A stretch of 20,461 nt of DNA from JBBSBL01 sp038251325. GTDB taxonomy: Bacteria > Actinomycetota > Thermoleophilia > Solirubrobacterales > Solirubrobacteraceae. How positions within the stretch are numbered: the stretch's first letter is position 1; every line of letters begins with the position of its first letter. The DNA lies in assembly GCA_038251325.1 (NCBI GenBank), contig JBBSBL010000044.1, forward strand, positions 1 through 20,461, in the 5' to 3' direction. A program made the translations under genes and the position numbers. Shown piece after piece: positions 14,200 to 20,461 of this stretch. A model generated the notes under the pieces. The model did not search any database. It had not been told where the DNA came from and saw only the letters and a list, made by a program, of their open reading frames with translations.

Positions 14200-14865
14200 A
14201 TGGCTGAGACCAAGACCACCACCGCGAAGCGCCGCACCGGCGCCCGCACAACCGCCGCGAAGCGCCAGACCCGCGCCCGCGCCACCAACCGCCAGACCAC
14301 CGTTCGCGCGACGGCCCGCAAGGCCGCGCCGAAGTCCACGGCCACGGCCCGCCGCCAGGCCGCCGCGACCCGCCGCAGCACCGCTGCGAAGAAGGGCGCC
14401 GCGACCCGCAACGTGCACCAGGTCGAGGAGCGCCTCGAGGTCAAGACGACCGTCGAGCAGGCGCAGGAGATCGCCGAGCGCGCCGTTCTGATCCCGGTCG
14501 GCGCCGCGCTGGAGGCCCGTGACCTCGTCGAGAAGACCATCGACGAGCTGACCACGACCTACACGTCGCGTGACCGCGCCGAGAAGCAGCTCAAGCGGTT
14601 CGAGCGTCGCGGTGCGACGGCTCGTCGCCAGGTCGAGCGCCGGGCGAAGAAGGCCCGCACGCGCGTCGAGCGCGAGGTCCGCAAGCGCCGCACCCGCGTC
14701 GAGCGCGAGGCCAAGCGCGTCCGTCGCGACCTCGACACGCGCGCGCGGAACGTCGGCGCCAACGCCGACCTCGTCCAGGCGCGCGTCGGCAACGTGCTGC
14801 AGACCGGCGTCACCGCGAGCACGAAGGCCGCTCGCGAGGCGTCCACCACGGCGACCGCCGCCTAG
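14200..14865 (+). CDS. Arg/Ala/Thr-rich histone-H1-like protein with helical C-terminal region
   Basis: 221 residues, strongly basic. Residues 1-70 are a low-complexity Ala-Thr-Arg-Lys tail (AKRRTGARTTAAKRQTRARAT) like the tails of bacterial H1-type and HupB-type nucleoid proteins. Residues 72-135 form an amphipathic helical segment (VHQVEERLEVKTTVEQAQEIAERAVLIPVGAALEARDLVEKTIDEL) resembling phasin/HBHA-type coiled coils. Residues 138-183 are a charged helix with a tandem RTRVERE repeat (153-159, 164-170; DNA 14656-14676 and 14689-14709). The rest is an Ala/Thr tail. There is no signal peptide. A DNA- or polyphosphate-binding nucleoid role is likely but not shown. GAGGGG lies 12 bases before the ATG. 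It stands as a single-gene unit between its own promoter and the strong hairpin before mrp. Confidence 0.8.
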   Translation: MAETKTTTAKRRTGARTTAAKRQTRARATNRQTTVRATARKAAPKSTATARRQAAATRRSTAAKKGAATRNVHQVEERLEVKTTVEQAQEIAERAVLIPVGAALEARDLVEKTIDELTTTYTSRDRAEKQLKRFERRGATARRQVERRAKKARTRVEREVRKRRTRVEREAKRVRRDLDTRARNVGANADLVQARVGNVLQTGVTASTKAAREASTTATAA

Positions 14866-14961
14866 CGTCACCGCTTATCCCGGTCCGCGCACGGAGAGGC
14901 GCGGGATCGGGCGAGGTTCGCCGACCTCATAACCCGTCGGCGGACGTAGCACCCTCTCCTC

Positions 14962-15009
14962 CCTCAACCGCCGGGGCGGCCTTCGGGTCGCCCCGGTCGG
15001 TCGTTGAGG
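14962..15009 (+). terminator. Long GC-rich stem-loop with UUCG tetraloop
   Basis: An 11-bp stem (14971-14981 with 14986-14996, one G-U pair) closed by TTCG is extended by an outer stem CCTCAAC (14962-14968) with GTTGAGG (15003-15009). It lies 97 bases after the H1-like stop and is a likely terminator, although no T-run follows. Its right outer arm is also the -35 region of mrp. Confidence 0.55.
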
Positions 15010-15033
15010 CGCGGGCCGGCGGCCGCCTACAAT
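15004..15033 (+). promoter_or_regulatory. Promoter of mrp giving a leaderless transcript
   Basis: TTGAGG (15004-15009), an 18-base spacer and TACAAT (15028-15033). The -10 ends 6 bases before ATG 15040, so transcription should begin at or next to the A of the start codon. No Shine-Dalgarno is needed. Confidence 0.65.
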
Positions 15034-15039
15034 CGAGGC

Positions 15040-16176
15040 ATGCCCACCCAAGACCAGGTTCGCGAGGCGCTGCGCGCCGTCATCGACCCCGAGCTGCGCC
15101 GCGACATCGTCGAGCTCGAGATGGTTCGCTCAATCGACATCCACCCCACCGGGGTCGTCGACGTCACCGTCTCCCTCACCACGCCCGGCTGCCCGATCCG
15201 CTCCCACTTCGAGACGGCCGTGCGCAACGCCGTCGGCGGGCTGGACGGCGTGACCGGCGCCAACGTCGCCTTCGACGTGCTGAGCGACCAGGAGAAGGGC
15301 GTCCTGCAGCAGAAGCTCGGTCGCGGCCACCTCCCCGAGGGGGCGCTGGCCCAGGTCGGGAACGTCATCTGCGTCGGCTCGGGCAAGGGCGGCGTGGGCA
15401 AGTCGACACTCACCGCCAACCTCGCCGCCGCGCTCTCGGCCGAGGGCAAGCGGGTCGGCGTGCTCGACGCCGACGTCTGGGGCTACTCCCAGCCGCGGAT
15501 GCTCGGCCTCGGCGCCCAGCGGCCCCAGGTCGACGGCCAGCGCAAGATCGTGCCCCTGGAGAGCCACGGCATCAAGGTCATGTCGATCGGCTTCTTCCTG
15601 GAGGAGGACGCGGCCGTCGTCTGGCGCGGCCCGATGCTCCACAAGGCCCTCACCCAGTTCCTCGAGGACGTGGCGTGGGGCGAACTCGACTACCTGCTCG
15701 TCGATCTGCCGCCCGGGACCGGCGACGTCTCGATGACCCTGGCCCAGCTCCTGCCGCAGGCGAAGTTCCTCATCGTCACGACCCCCCAGCCGGTCGCGCA
15801 GAAGGTCGCGCGGCGCTCGGCGGAGATGGCGGCGAAGGTCAACCTCGAGGTGGCGGGCGTCGTCGAGAACATGTCGGCCTTCGTCACGCCGGACGGCGCG
15901 CGCTACACGCTGTTCGGCGAGGGCGGCGGCGATCTCCTGGCCGACGAGCTCGACGTGCCGCTGCTCGGCACGGTCCCGCTCACGATGCCGCTGCGCGAGC
16001 AGTCCGACGCCGGCGTCCCACTCGTGCTCGCCGACCCCGACGACCCGGCCGCGCAGGCGATCCGCCACACGGCCCGCGGAGTCATCGCGCTCTCGCCGGT
16101 CGAGCTGCCGGTCCTGCAGGCGCCGACGCCCCCGCCGGAGCCCAAGCCGGCCGGGATGTCGCTGCCGATGGCGTGA
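15040..16176 (+). CDS. mrp: Mrp/ApbC family P-loop Fe-S cluster carrier protein
   Basis: 378 residues. The N-terminal MIP18/DUF59 domain (1-90) has VIDPELRRDIVELEMV and the conserved TTPGCP (48-52). It is followed by a MinD-like ATPase: deviant Walker A GKGGVGKST (115-123, with K116 and K121), VLDADVWGYSQPRMLG, MSIGFFLEED, VWRGPMLHKALTQFLEDVAWGELDYLLVDLPPGTGD and TTPQPVAQKVARR. These proteins bind ATP and transfer [4Fe-4S] clusters to apoproteins in the cytoplasm. The CxxC that holds the bridging cluster in ApbC (after 'VVENMS') is absent here: the stretch reads MSAFVTPDGARYTLFGEGGG. I recall the same loss in mycobacterial Mrp. ATG 15040 is chosen over the upstream ATG 15004 because of the promoter placement and the family's usual N-terminus. 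It converges with the ferredoxin gene. Confidence 0.95.
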   Translation: MPTQDQVREALRAVIDPELRRDIVELEMVRSIDIHPTGVVDVTVSLTTPGCPIRSHFETAVRNAVGGLDGVTGANVAFDVLSDQEKGVLQQKLGRGHLPEGALAQVGNVICVGSGKGGVGKSTLTANLAAALSAEGKRVGVLDADVWGYSQPRMLGLGAQRPQVDGQRKIVPLESHGIKVMSIGFFLEEDAAVVWRGPMLHKALTQFLEDVAWGELDYLLVDLPPGTGDVSMTLAQLLPQAKFLIVTTPQPVAQKVARRSAEMAAKVNLEVAGVVENMSAFVTPDGARYTLFGEGGGDLLADELDVPLLGTVPLTMPLREQSDAGVPLVLADPDDPAAQAIRHTARGVIALSPVELPVLQAPTPPPEPKPAGMSLPMA

Positions 16177-16203
16177 CCGGCGAGCCCGGCCCGAGCCGCC
16201 AGG

Positions 16204-16470
16204 TCAGGCCTTGCCGGCGAAGTACTCCGCGTTGACCTTCACGAACCCCTGCCACTCCTCGGGCAGCTGATCCTCCGCGAAGCAGGCGTCCACCGGGCAG
16301 GCCTCGACGCAGGCGTCGCAGTCGATGCACTCCTCCGGGTCGATGTAGAGCTGCTTGACCGCGTCGTAGTCGGGCTCGTCCGGGGTCGGGTGGATGCAGT
16401 CGACCGGGCAGACCTCGACGCAGGAGTTGTCCTTCTGATCGATGCAGGGCTCGGCGATCACGTAGGCCAT
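16204..16470 (-). CDS. fdxA: 7Fe ferredoxin ([3Fe-4S][4Fe-4S])
   Basis: 88 residues. MAYVIAEPCID...SCVEVCPVDCIH and ECIDCDACVEACPVDA match actinobacterial FdxA. By analogy with Azotobacter FdI, C9, C17 and C58 hold the [3Fe-4S] cluster and C21, C48, C51 and C54 the [4Fe-4S] cluster; C25 and C63 are extra. A stretch of several residues (PTPDEPDYDAVKQ) lengthens the loop between the two motifs compared with mycobacterial FdxA as I recall it. It is a soluble electron carrier, likely for P450s or other oxidoreductases, perhaps including the desaturase nearby (inference only). GAGGA lies 8 bases before the ATG; TAGAAT (16514-16519, minus) is a good -10. Confidence 0.95.
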   Translation of the reverse strand: MAYVIAEPCIDQKDNSCVEVCPVDCIHPTPDEPDYDAVKQLYIDPEECIDCDACVEACPVDACFAEDQLPEEWQGFVKVNAEYFAGKA

Positions 16471-16513
16471 GGAGCGTGTCCTCTGGGGCGGGTTTGCGAC
16501 GTGCTGGCGCGGG

Positions 16514-16519
16514 ATTCTA
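16514..16519 (-). promoter_or_regulatory. Putative -10 of the ferredoxin gene
   Basis: TAGAAT, five of six bases of the consensus, 43 bases before ATG 16470. No good -35 is seen. Confidence 0.4.
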
Positions 16520-16537
16520 CGGAAACGGGCAGGCCGC

Positions 16538-16543
16538 TACCCT
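16538..16543 (+). promoter_or_regulatory. Putative -10 upstream of the short ORF/epimerase gene
   Basis: TACCCT (TANNNT) ends 8 bases before ATG 16552 of a 23-codon ORF, and 67 bases before the chosen start of the epimerase gene. Confidence 0.35.
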
Positions 16544-16551
16544 GGCGCCGG

Positions 16552-16623
16552 ATGGCCGTCACCCGCACAACGATGGCCGGGCGTCGCCGCCGGCTGCGAG
16601 GCGGCGGCCCGTGCTCCTGCTGA
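16552..16623 (+). CDS. Possible leaderless upstream ORF (23 codons, ends Cys-Ser-Cys)
   Basis: ATG 16552 to TGA 16623 encodes a 23-residue Arg/Gly-rich peptide ending GPCSC. It begins 8 bases after a -10-like box and its stop lies 10 bases inside the epimerase gene, in another frame. It is too short for coding statistics. The argument is its position only, so it may be nothing. Confidence 0.25.
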   Translation: MAVTRTTMAGRRRRLRGGGPCSC

Positions 16624-17492
16624 CCGGCGCCACGGGCCAGGTCGGCGCCGCGCTGCTGCGGCGCCTGACGGCGGACGGAACGCCGGTGCGTTGCCTCGTC
16701 CGCGACCCCCGGCGGCTCGGGGACGCGCGTGTGCGCGTGCAGATCGCGATCGGCGACCTCGCCGACCCGACGTCCTTCCGCCATGCCCTGCGCGGCGTGG
16801 ACACGGTCGTCCACCTCGCGGCCGCGGGCCGCGACCAGCCCCGCGGCTCGATCGAGGAACTCGGGGCGCTCGCCACCTGGCGGCTGGTCCGGGCCGCGGA
16901 GCGCGCCCGCACTCCTCGCTTCGTCCTGCTCTCCGCGCTCGGGGCCTCACCCAGCAGCGGGTCGCGCTACCTGCGCAGCAAGTGGCTGGCGGAACGCGCG
17001 GTGGCCGAGTCCGATCTCCCACACGCGATCCTCGCCCCCTCGCTGACCTACTCGGCGGCGGGCCCGTGGATGCGCCGCCTGGAGCGCGTCGCCCGCCTCG
17101 CGCCGGCCGTGCCGATCGCCGGTGGCGGCGGAGCGCGCTCCCAGCCGATCTGGGCGGAGGACGTCGCCGACTGCGTGGCCGCGGCCCTGGGGCGGCCGGA
17201 GGCCACGCTCGAGCGCCTCGAGCTCGCCGGCCCGGACACCCTCACCTACGCGGAGCTGGCGGGCGTCGCCCTGCGCGCCTCCCGTCGCGACCGGCCGCTG
17301 CTCCGCGTCCCGGGGCCCGCCGCGCGGCGCGCGCTGGGCCTGCTCGAGCTTCTCGCCGGTCCGACCGCGATGGTCACGCGCGACGAGGCGGACTTCCTCC
17401 AGCAGGACATGACCAGCCGCACCGGAACGGCCGGGGCCGAGTCGCTCGGCATCGCCCCGCGCCCGATGCGCGCCGTGCTCGGCGCCGCCTGA
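16611..17492 (+). CDS. NAD(P)-dependent epimerase/dehydratase-like protein (extended/atypical SDR, NDUFA9-like)
   Basis: 293 residues from GTG 16611. The first strand and dinucleotide loop VLLLTGATGQVG are at 1-12, then VRCLVRDPRR (NADP-type Arg), IGDLADPTSFRHALRGVDTVVHLAA, RFVLLSALGA, YLRSKWLAERAV (Tyr-x3-Lys), and HAILAPSLTYSAAGPW. QPIWAEDVADCVAAAL and ELAGPDTLTYAELAG follow. This layout matches the complex I NDUFA9-like/YlbE group of NAD(P)-binding proteins, often annotated as nucleoside-diphosphate-sugar epimerases; a real substrate cannot be read. GAGG lies 9 bases before the GTG and the Rossmann fold begins there. The in-frame ATG at 16476 would add 45 residues of non-conserved sequence and lies upstream of the likely promoter. 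Divergent from fdxA. Confidence 0.85.
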   Translation: MLLLTGATGQVGAALLRRLTADGTPVRCLVRDPRRLGDARVRVQIAIGDLADPTSFRHALRGVDTVVHLAAAGRDQPRGSIEELGALATWRLVRAAERARTPRFVLLSALGASPSSGSRYLRSKWLAERAVAESDLPHAILAPSLTYSAAGPWMRRLERVARLAPAVPIAGGGGARSQPIWAEDVADCVAAALGRPEATLERLELAGPDTLTYAELAGVALRASRRDRPLLRVPGPAARRALGLLELLAGPTAMVTRDEADFLQQDMTSRTGTAGAESLGIAPRPMRAVLGAA

Positions 17493-17528
17493 GCCCGGGC
17501 ACGGCGCCTCGGCGCTTTCCGCGCGTCC

Positions 17529-17534
17529 TACACT
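17529..17534 (+). promoter_or_regulatory. Putative -10 of the desaturase gene
   Basis: TACACT (TANNNT), 61 bases before ATG 17596, in the 103-base gap after the epimerase gene. No recognisable -35. Confidence 0.3.
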
Positions 17535-17595
17535 CGGACCACGCCGCCCAGACCCCGGTGGCGTTCCCGTCAACGGACCACTCGTCTGGAGCGCC

Positions 17596-18594
17596 ATGCG
17601 CGTCGCACCTCGCAGCCCGGCCACCGCCGCCCGTCCCCGCCCGCGGATGGGCGAGGACTCGGTCCCGCTGGCGCACGAGCGCGCCGAGCGGTTCGCGAAC
17701 GCGGCGATCGTGGCCATTCCCTTCGGCCTGCTGTGCTGGGCGGTCTGGCTCGCCTGGGGCGGGCTGCTGCACTGGCAGGACCTGCTCGTGCTGGCGATCA
17801 TGTACGCGCTCACCGGCATCGGCGTGACCGTCGGCTACCACCGGCTGTTCACCCATCGCAGCTTCAAGACCTCGCCGCTCGTCCGCGGGGCGCTGGCGGT
17901 GCTCGGCTCCGCCGCGGTGGAGGGGTCGGTGATCGAATGGGTCGCCACCCATCGCAAGCACCATCGCTTCTCCGATCGCCCGGGCGACCCCCACAGCCCG
18001 CACGTCGAGCATGGCGCCGGGTGGCGGGGCGCGCTGCGCGGGCTGTGGCACGCCCACGTCGGCTGGACGGTGCGCGGCGGCGATCGCGCCAGCCCGCGCC
18101 GCTACGCCAAGGACCTGCTCGCGGATCCCGTCGTCCGCTTCGTCAGCCGCACCTTCGGCGTCTGGGTCCTCGTCGGGCTCGCGCTGGCGTTCGGGCTCGG
18201 CGTGGCGCTCACGGGGACCGTGGTGGGCGGCCTCACGGCGCTGCTCTGGGGTGGCGCCGTGCGCATTTTCCTCCTGCACCAGGTCACCTTCTCCATCAAC
18301 TCGCTCTGCCACTACTTCGGGCGCCGCCGCTTCGCGACCGGCGACCACTCACGGAACCTGGCCTGGCTGGCGCCGCTCTCGCTCGGGGAGTCGTGGCACA
18401 ACAACCACCACGCGTTCCCGACCTCCGCCGCGCACGGGATGAGCCGCTGGGAGCCCGATCCCTCTGCGTTGGTCATCGCCGTGCTGGAACGGGTCGGCCT
18501 CGCCTGGGACGTCGTGCGCATCGCGCCCGAGCGGCAGGCCGCGAAGCTCGCCGCCCTCGCCGCGCGTCGGGACGCGAACGTCGCGTCCGAGTAG
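17596..18594 (+). CDS. Fatty-acid desaturase, acyl-CoA delta-9 (SCD/Ole1-like) type
   Basis: 332 residues. Membrane di-iron desaturase with the three histidine boxes of the acyl-CoA delta-9 group: HRLFTH (H82, H87), HRKHH (H119, H122, H123) and HNNHH (H268, H271, H272), plus SINSLCH (233-239), which supplies additional metal or water ligands in this group. Hydrophobic segments are at about 36-55, 62-80, 98-112, 185-208 and 210-230. It would introduce a cis double bond into saturated acyl chains using O2 and electrons from a ferredoxin or NADPH reductase; the fdxA gene is about 1.1 kb away but is not in the same operon. The first 17-20 residues are Arg/Pro-rich and the true start may be ATG at codon 18. 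GGAG lies only 4 bases before ATG 17596. It converges with the lipoprotein gene, 16 bases between stops. Confidence 0.94.
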   Translation: MRVAPRSPATAARPRPRMGEDSVPLAHERAERFANAAIVAIPFGLLCWAVWLAWGGLLHWQDLLVLAIMYALTGIGVTVGYHRLFTHRSFKTSPLVRGALAVLGSAAVEGSVIEWVATHRKHHRFSDRPGDPHSPHVEHGAGWRGALRGLWHAHVGWTVRGGDRASPRRYAKDLLADPVVRFVSRTFGVWVLVGLALAFGLGVALTGTVVGGLTALLWGGAVRIFLLHQVTFSINSLCHYFGRRRFATGDHSRNLAWLAPLSLGESWHNNHHAFPTSAAHGMSRWEPDPSALVIAVLERVGLAWDVVRIAPERQAAKLAALAARRDANVASE

Positions 18595-18610
18595 TGCCGC
18601 GCGCACCGCG

Positions 18611-20266
18611 TCAGTCGACCGGCACCTCGGGACTCGTCCCGAGCGTGGCGCCGCCGAGCGTGGCGACCGCGCGCACGGTCGTGCCGGCCGCGATCGGCGC
18701 CACCGTGAGGTAGATGCGGCAGCCGTCCTGCGGGTTCGCCGTGGTCGTCGCGACCGTGATCCATGAGGCGCCGGACTTGCGCTCGATGCGGATCGTGTCG
18801 GGGTTCCCGGCCACGCACGCGTAGCCGAAGAACGCGCCCTGCGGCTGCCCGCCGGCGCTATAGGCGATGGCGTCGAGGCTCACGGTCCCGGGCGCCGTCG
18901 GGGTCTGCGGCGAGGTCGTGACCTGCAGCGGCGCCTGGGCGCGGTCGGCCGCGGCGGCGGCGTCGGCGGCGGTCCCTCCCGGGGCCCCGTAGTAGAGCGT
19001 CTGGGTGGAGGTGAAGTGGCTGTAGCCGGCATTGCGCGGATCGGTGCTCGGCAGCGCCTGGTTGAAGAAGGTGCCGGAGGACCCGTAGGCGTCGGCATCG
19101 CCGGTGCACTGGGCCACGGAGGCGGGCGAGTTGTCGTCGTAGTAGAGCTGGGGCGCGAGGCCCGGGATGTCGCTGCTCACGCTGTTGACCGTCGTCAACG
19201 TGCCCTGGCCGCCGCTGATCTGCTGCCAGCGCGGCGCGCCCGGGGCGAGCGTGTCCGGGCTGCCGTCGATCCTCACGCCCCCGGTGTTGTGATCGTTGCG
19301 GTAGGTCATCCCCGAGGCCGCGGGGGAGTGGTCGAAGTAGTCCATCACGCCCGGAATCGGGTGGACGCGGAGATAGGTGACGATGTCCTCACGACCCTCG
19401 TAGAGGATGTGGTCGCGCTGGGTGAACGTGCCGCTGTTGGCCCCGAGGAACGAGCGGATGGCGCGCACCGGTCCGCTCTTGTTGGCGATGAACCCGCCGC
19501 CTCCGGTCTTGAACGTGTCTTCGGTCCGGCCGCAGACCCCCGGGGCGAACTGCGCCTTGTGGCGGTCGAGGATGTCGACGCCCGAGGCGCCGCCGGCGGT
19601 GATGTCGAGGCCGTCGTCCACCCAGCGATCCGAGAAGCGGCGTCGGTAGCGCGAGGTGGTCACCGACGAGGACTCGGGGTTCGGGCCGGCCGCGAAGTCG
19701 TAGGTCGACAGATAGTTGCCGCTGTTGAGGCTGAAGTTGTAGGTGACGTAGGACCTGCCCGCGCCCGGGGAGAGGCTGCCGTCGCTGCGGAACAGGTAGA
19801 CGAAGGCGAGGCTCGAGGGCGCGGTCGGGTCGGTCACCTTGACCTGGACGCCGCTGGCGGGCACGACCCCCGCGGGGTCCGGTGCGAGCGAGGCGGCGTC
19901 GCCGGCGTCGCGGGCCATGAACGCGATCTCGTCGTTCGCGTCGAGGTTCGGGTCGGGGTCGGCGCCGACCTTGGTGTTCGGGTCGGTGTACACGGTCGCC
20001 GTCACGCCGGAGGTGGGGAGGTTGCGCACCGGGCCGAGGTCGACGGTCGCGCGCTCGTCGACCTGCACCGGGATCTGCTGCCAGGCGCCCGAGTGGCGCG
20101 CGAAGGCGACGACGCGACCGGCCGGAGCGCCCTGGAGGGAGCCGGCCTGGGCGCCGGTCATGACGACGGGGTCGAGGTCGCGGCCCGGCAGCGTCCCGCA
20201 GCCCGACGCGACCGCCGCGAGCGCGGCGGCGCCGGCGAGGAGAAGGCGTCGGGGGGTGGCGCTCAT
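18611..20266 (-). CDS. Exported lipoprotein of unknown family
   Basis: 551 residues. The N-terminus ATPRRLLLAGAAALAAVASGC is a lipoprotein-type signal with C23 as the likely lipidated residue. The mature part is beta-rich and Gly/Thr/Ser-rich, with no helices of note. Visible motifs are WQQIPVQVDER (62-72), DPDPNLDANDEIAFMARDAG (103-122, acidic, with a look of a calcium-binding or substrate loop), RSYVTYNFSLNSGNYLSTYDF, and a series of Tyr/Trp/Asp-rich patches. Four more cysteines occur (CGRTED, QCTGD, YACVAG, DGCRIY), probably as disulfides. I do not recognise the family; the 'QIPVQVDER ... DxNDEIAFM' pairing occurs in uncharacterised surface proteins as I recall. GGAG lies near ATG 20266. 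A promoter is seen at 20304-20333. The upstream amidase gene is on the same strand, 81 bases away. Confidence 0.85.
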   Translation of the reverse strand: MSATPRRLLLAGAAALAAVASGCGTLPGRDLDPVVMTGAQAGSLQGAPAGRVVAFARHSGAWQQIPVQVDERATVDLGPVRNLPTSGVTATVYTDPNTKVGADPDPNLDANDEIAFMARDAGDAASLAPDPAGVVPASGVQVKVTDPTAPSSLAFVYLFRSDGSLSPGAGRSYVTYNFSLNSGNYLSTYDFAAGPNPESSSVTTSRYRRRFSDRWVDDGLDITAGGASGVDILDRHKAQFAPGVCGRTEDTFKTGGGGFIANKSGPVRAIRSFLGANSGTFTQRDHILYEGREDIVTYLRVHPIPGVMDYFDHSPAASGMTYRNDHNTGGVRIDGSPDTLAPGAPRWQQISGGQGTLTTVNSVSSDIPGLAPQLYYDDNSPASVAQCTGDADAYGSSGTFFNQALPSTDPRNAGYSHFTSTQTLYYGAPGGTAADAAAAADRAQAPLQVTTSPQTPTAPGTVSLDAIAYSAGGQPQGAFFGYACVAGNPDTIRIERKSGASWITVATTTANPQDGCRIYLTVAPIAAGTTVRAVATLGGATLGTSPEVPVD

Positions 20267-20303
20267 GGGACTCCCTGCGTGGTTGCGGACGGACCCTGCC
20301 GCG

Positions 20304-20333
20304 ACCCTATCCGAGCGCCCGCATCCGGGTCCA
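20304..20333 (-). promoter_or_regulatory. Putative promoter of the lipoprotein gene
   Basis: TGGACC (20328-20333), an 18-base spacer and TAGGGT (20304-20309). Start near 20297, leader about 30 bases. It lies in the gap after the amidase stop, so the lipoprotein need not depend on the upstream gene. Confidence 0.45.
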
Positions 20334-20347
20334 CGTCCGCTGTCCGA

Positions 20348-20461
20348 CTACGGGGCGGCCACGCGCTCCGGGCGGCGCTCGGCCCAGGGCTCCGCGATCT
20401 CGAGCTGGGTGGCCAGCGCGAGCAGGTCGTCCTCCGGGGCGGGCTGCCCGATGAGGTGCAC
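20348..20461 (-). CDS. Amidase, C-terminal fragment (runs off the window)
   Basis: The last 37 codons of a minus-strand gene whose start lies beyond the right edge. The peptide reads VHLIGQPAPEDDLLALATQLE then IAEPWAERRPERVAAP and stop. This is the characteristic end of amidase-signature enzymes (GatA/aryl-acylamidase/6-aminohexanoate-hydrolase group), whose C-terminus runs '(l)qlvG.p..E..LL.lA.qLE.a.pW..rrP'. The catalytic Ser-cisSer-Lys region is outside the window, so activity and substrate cannot be judged. Confidence 0.8.
   Translation of the reverse strand: MHLIGQPAPEDDLLALATQLEIAEPWAERRPERVAAP

Noticed and set aside
15004..15039. A 12-residue N-terminal extension of Mrp from ATG 15004
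   Set aside because: It would start in the -35 region and hairpin arm, and it precedes the TACAAT box that fits a leaderless start at 15040.

Overview
This is a very GC-rich stretch of chromosome from an actinobacterium. The most likely placement is class Thermoleophilia (Solirubrobacter/Patulibacter/Conexibacter-like). I infer this from codon use and from two of the genes. One is a secreted protein ending in the 'LSEAATVTLRIER...GHYRILVGARDAAGNRAR' beta-sandwich that I associate with that group. The others are actinobacterial families: DUF2342 metalloprotease, PAC2, FdxA and DUF2254. Gene order is ordinary and dense, and I see no insertion sequence, phage, CRISPR array or rRNA.

Layout. 1-1476: a DUF2254 membrane protein (minus strand). 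1717-1809: a tRNA gene (minus) with anticodon UCA, an 8+5 bp acceptor/T stack and a long variable arm, i.e. selenocysteine tRNA (selC). 1840-4856: a two-gene secreted operon (minus). Its first gene is a peptidylglycine-monooxygenase-like copper protein with a C-terminal type-1 copper (cupredoxin) domain; its second is a Vgb/NHL-type beta-propeller. A good promoter precedes it. 4940-6769: an SDR-like NAD(P)-binding protein, a 57-residue CsbD-like protein and a YhaM-type OB-fold/HD 3'-5' exoribonuclease (all minus). 6795-7679: a PAC2 protein. 7687-10842: a UvrD-type helicase/Fe-S nuclease of the AdnA/AddB kind with a degenerate motor. 10855-11751: an inositol-monophosphatase-family enzyme. 11748-12626: a secreted SGNH hydrolase. 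12748-13794: a DUF2342 metalloprotease. 13795-14199: a 405-base non-coding region with three hairpins, two LexA-box-like palindromes and a promoter, leading to an Arg/Ala-rich histone-H1-like protein (14200-14865). 15040-16176: Mrp/ApbC Fe-S carrier, apparently leaderless. 16204-16470: 7Fe ferredoxin. 16611-17492: NAD-dependent epimerase-like protein, preceded by a possible leaderless upstream ORF. 17596-18594: acyl-CoA/acyl-lipid delta-9-type desaturase. 18611-20266: a lipoprotein of unknown family. 20348-20461: the C-terminal end of an amidase.

Points of most interest: the selC gene, which lies 30 bases behind the copper operon with no other sel gene in view and has a -10 element placed so that the transcript could begin at the tRNA 5' end; the complete set of PHM-type copper ligands fused to a blue-copper domain in one secreted bacterial protein; the helicase whose Walker A lysine is arginine; the two LexA-like sites before the H1-like gene; and the repeated use of very short divergent spacers with -10 boxes 6-8 bases before the start codon, which points to leaderless transcripts.
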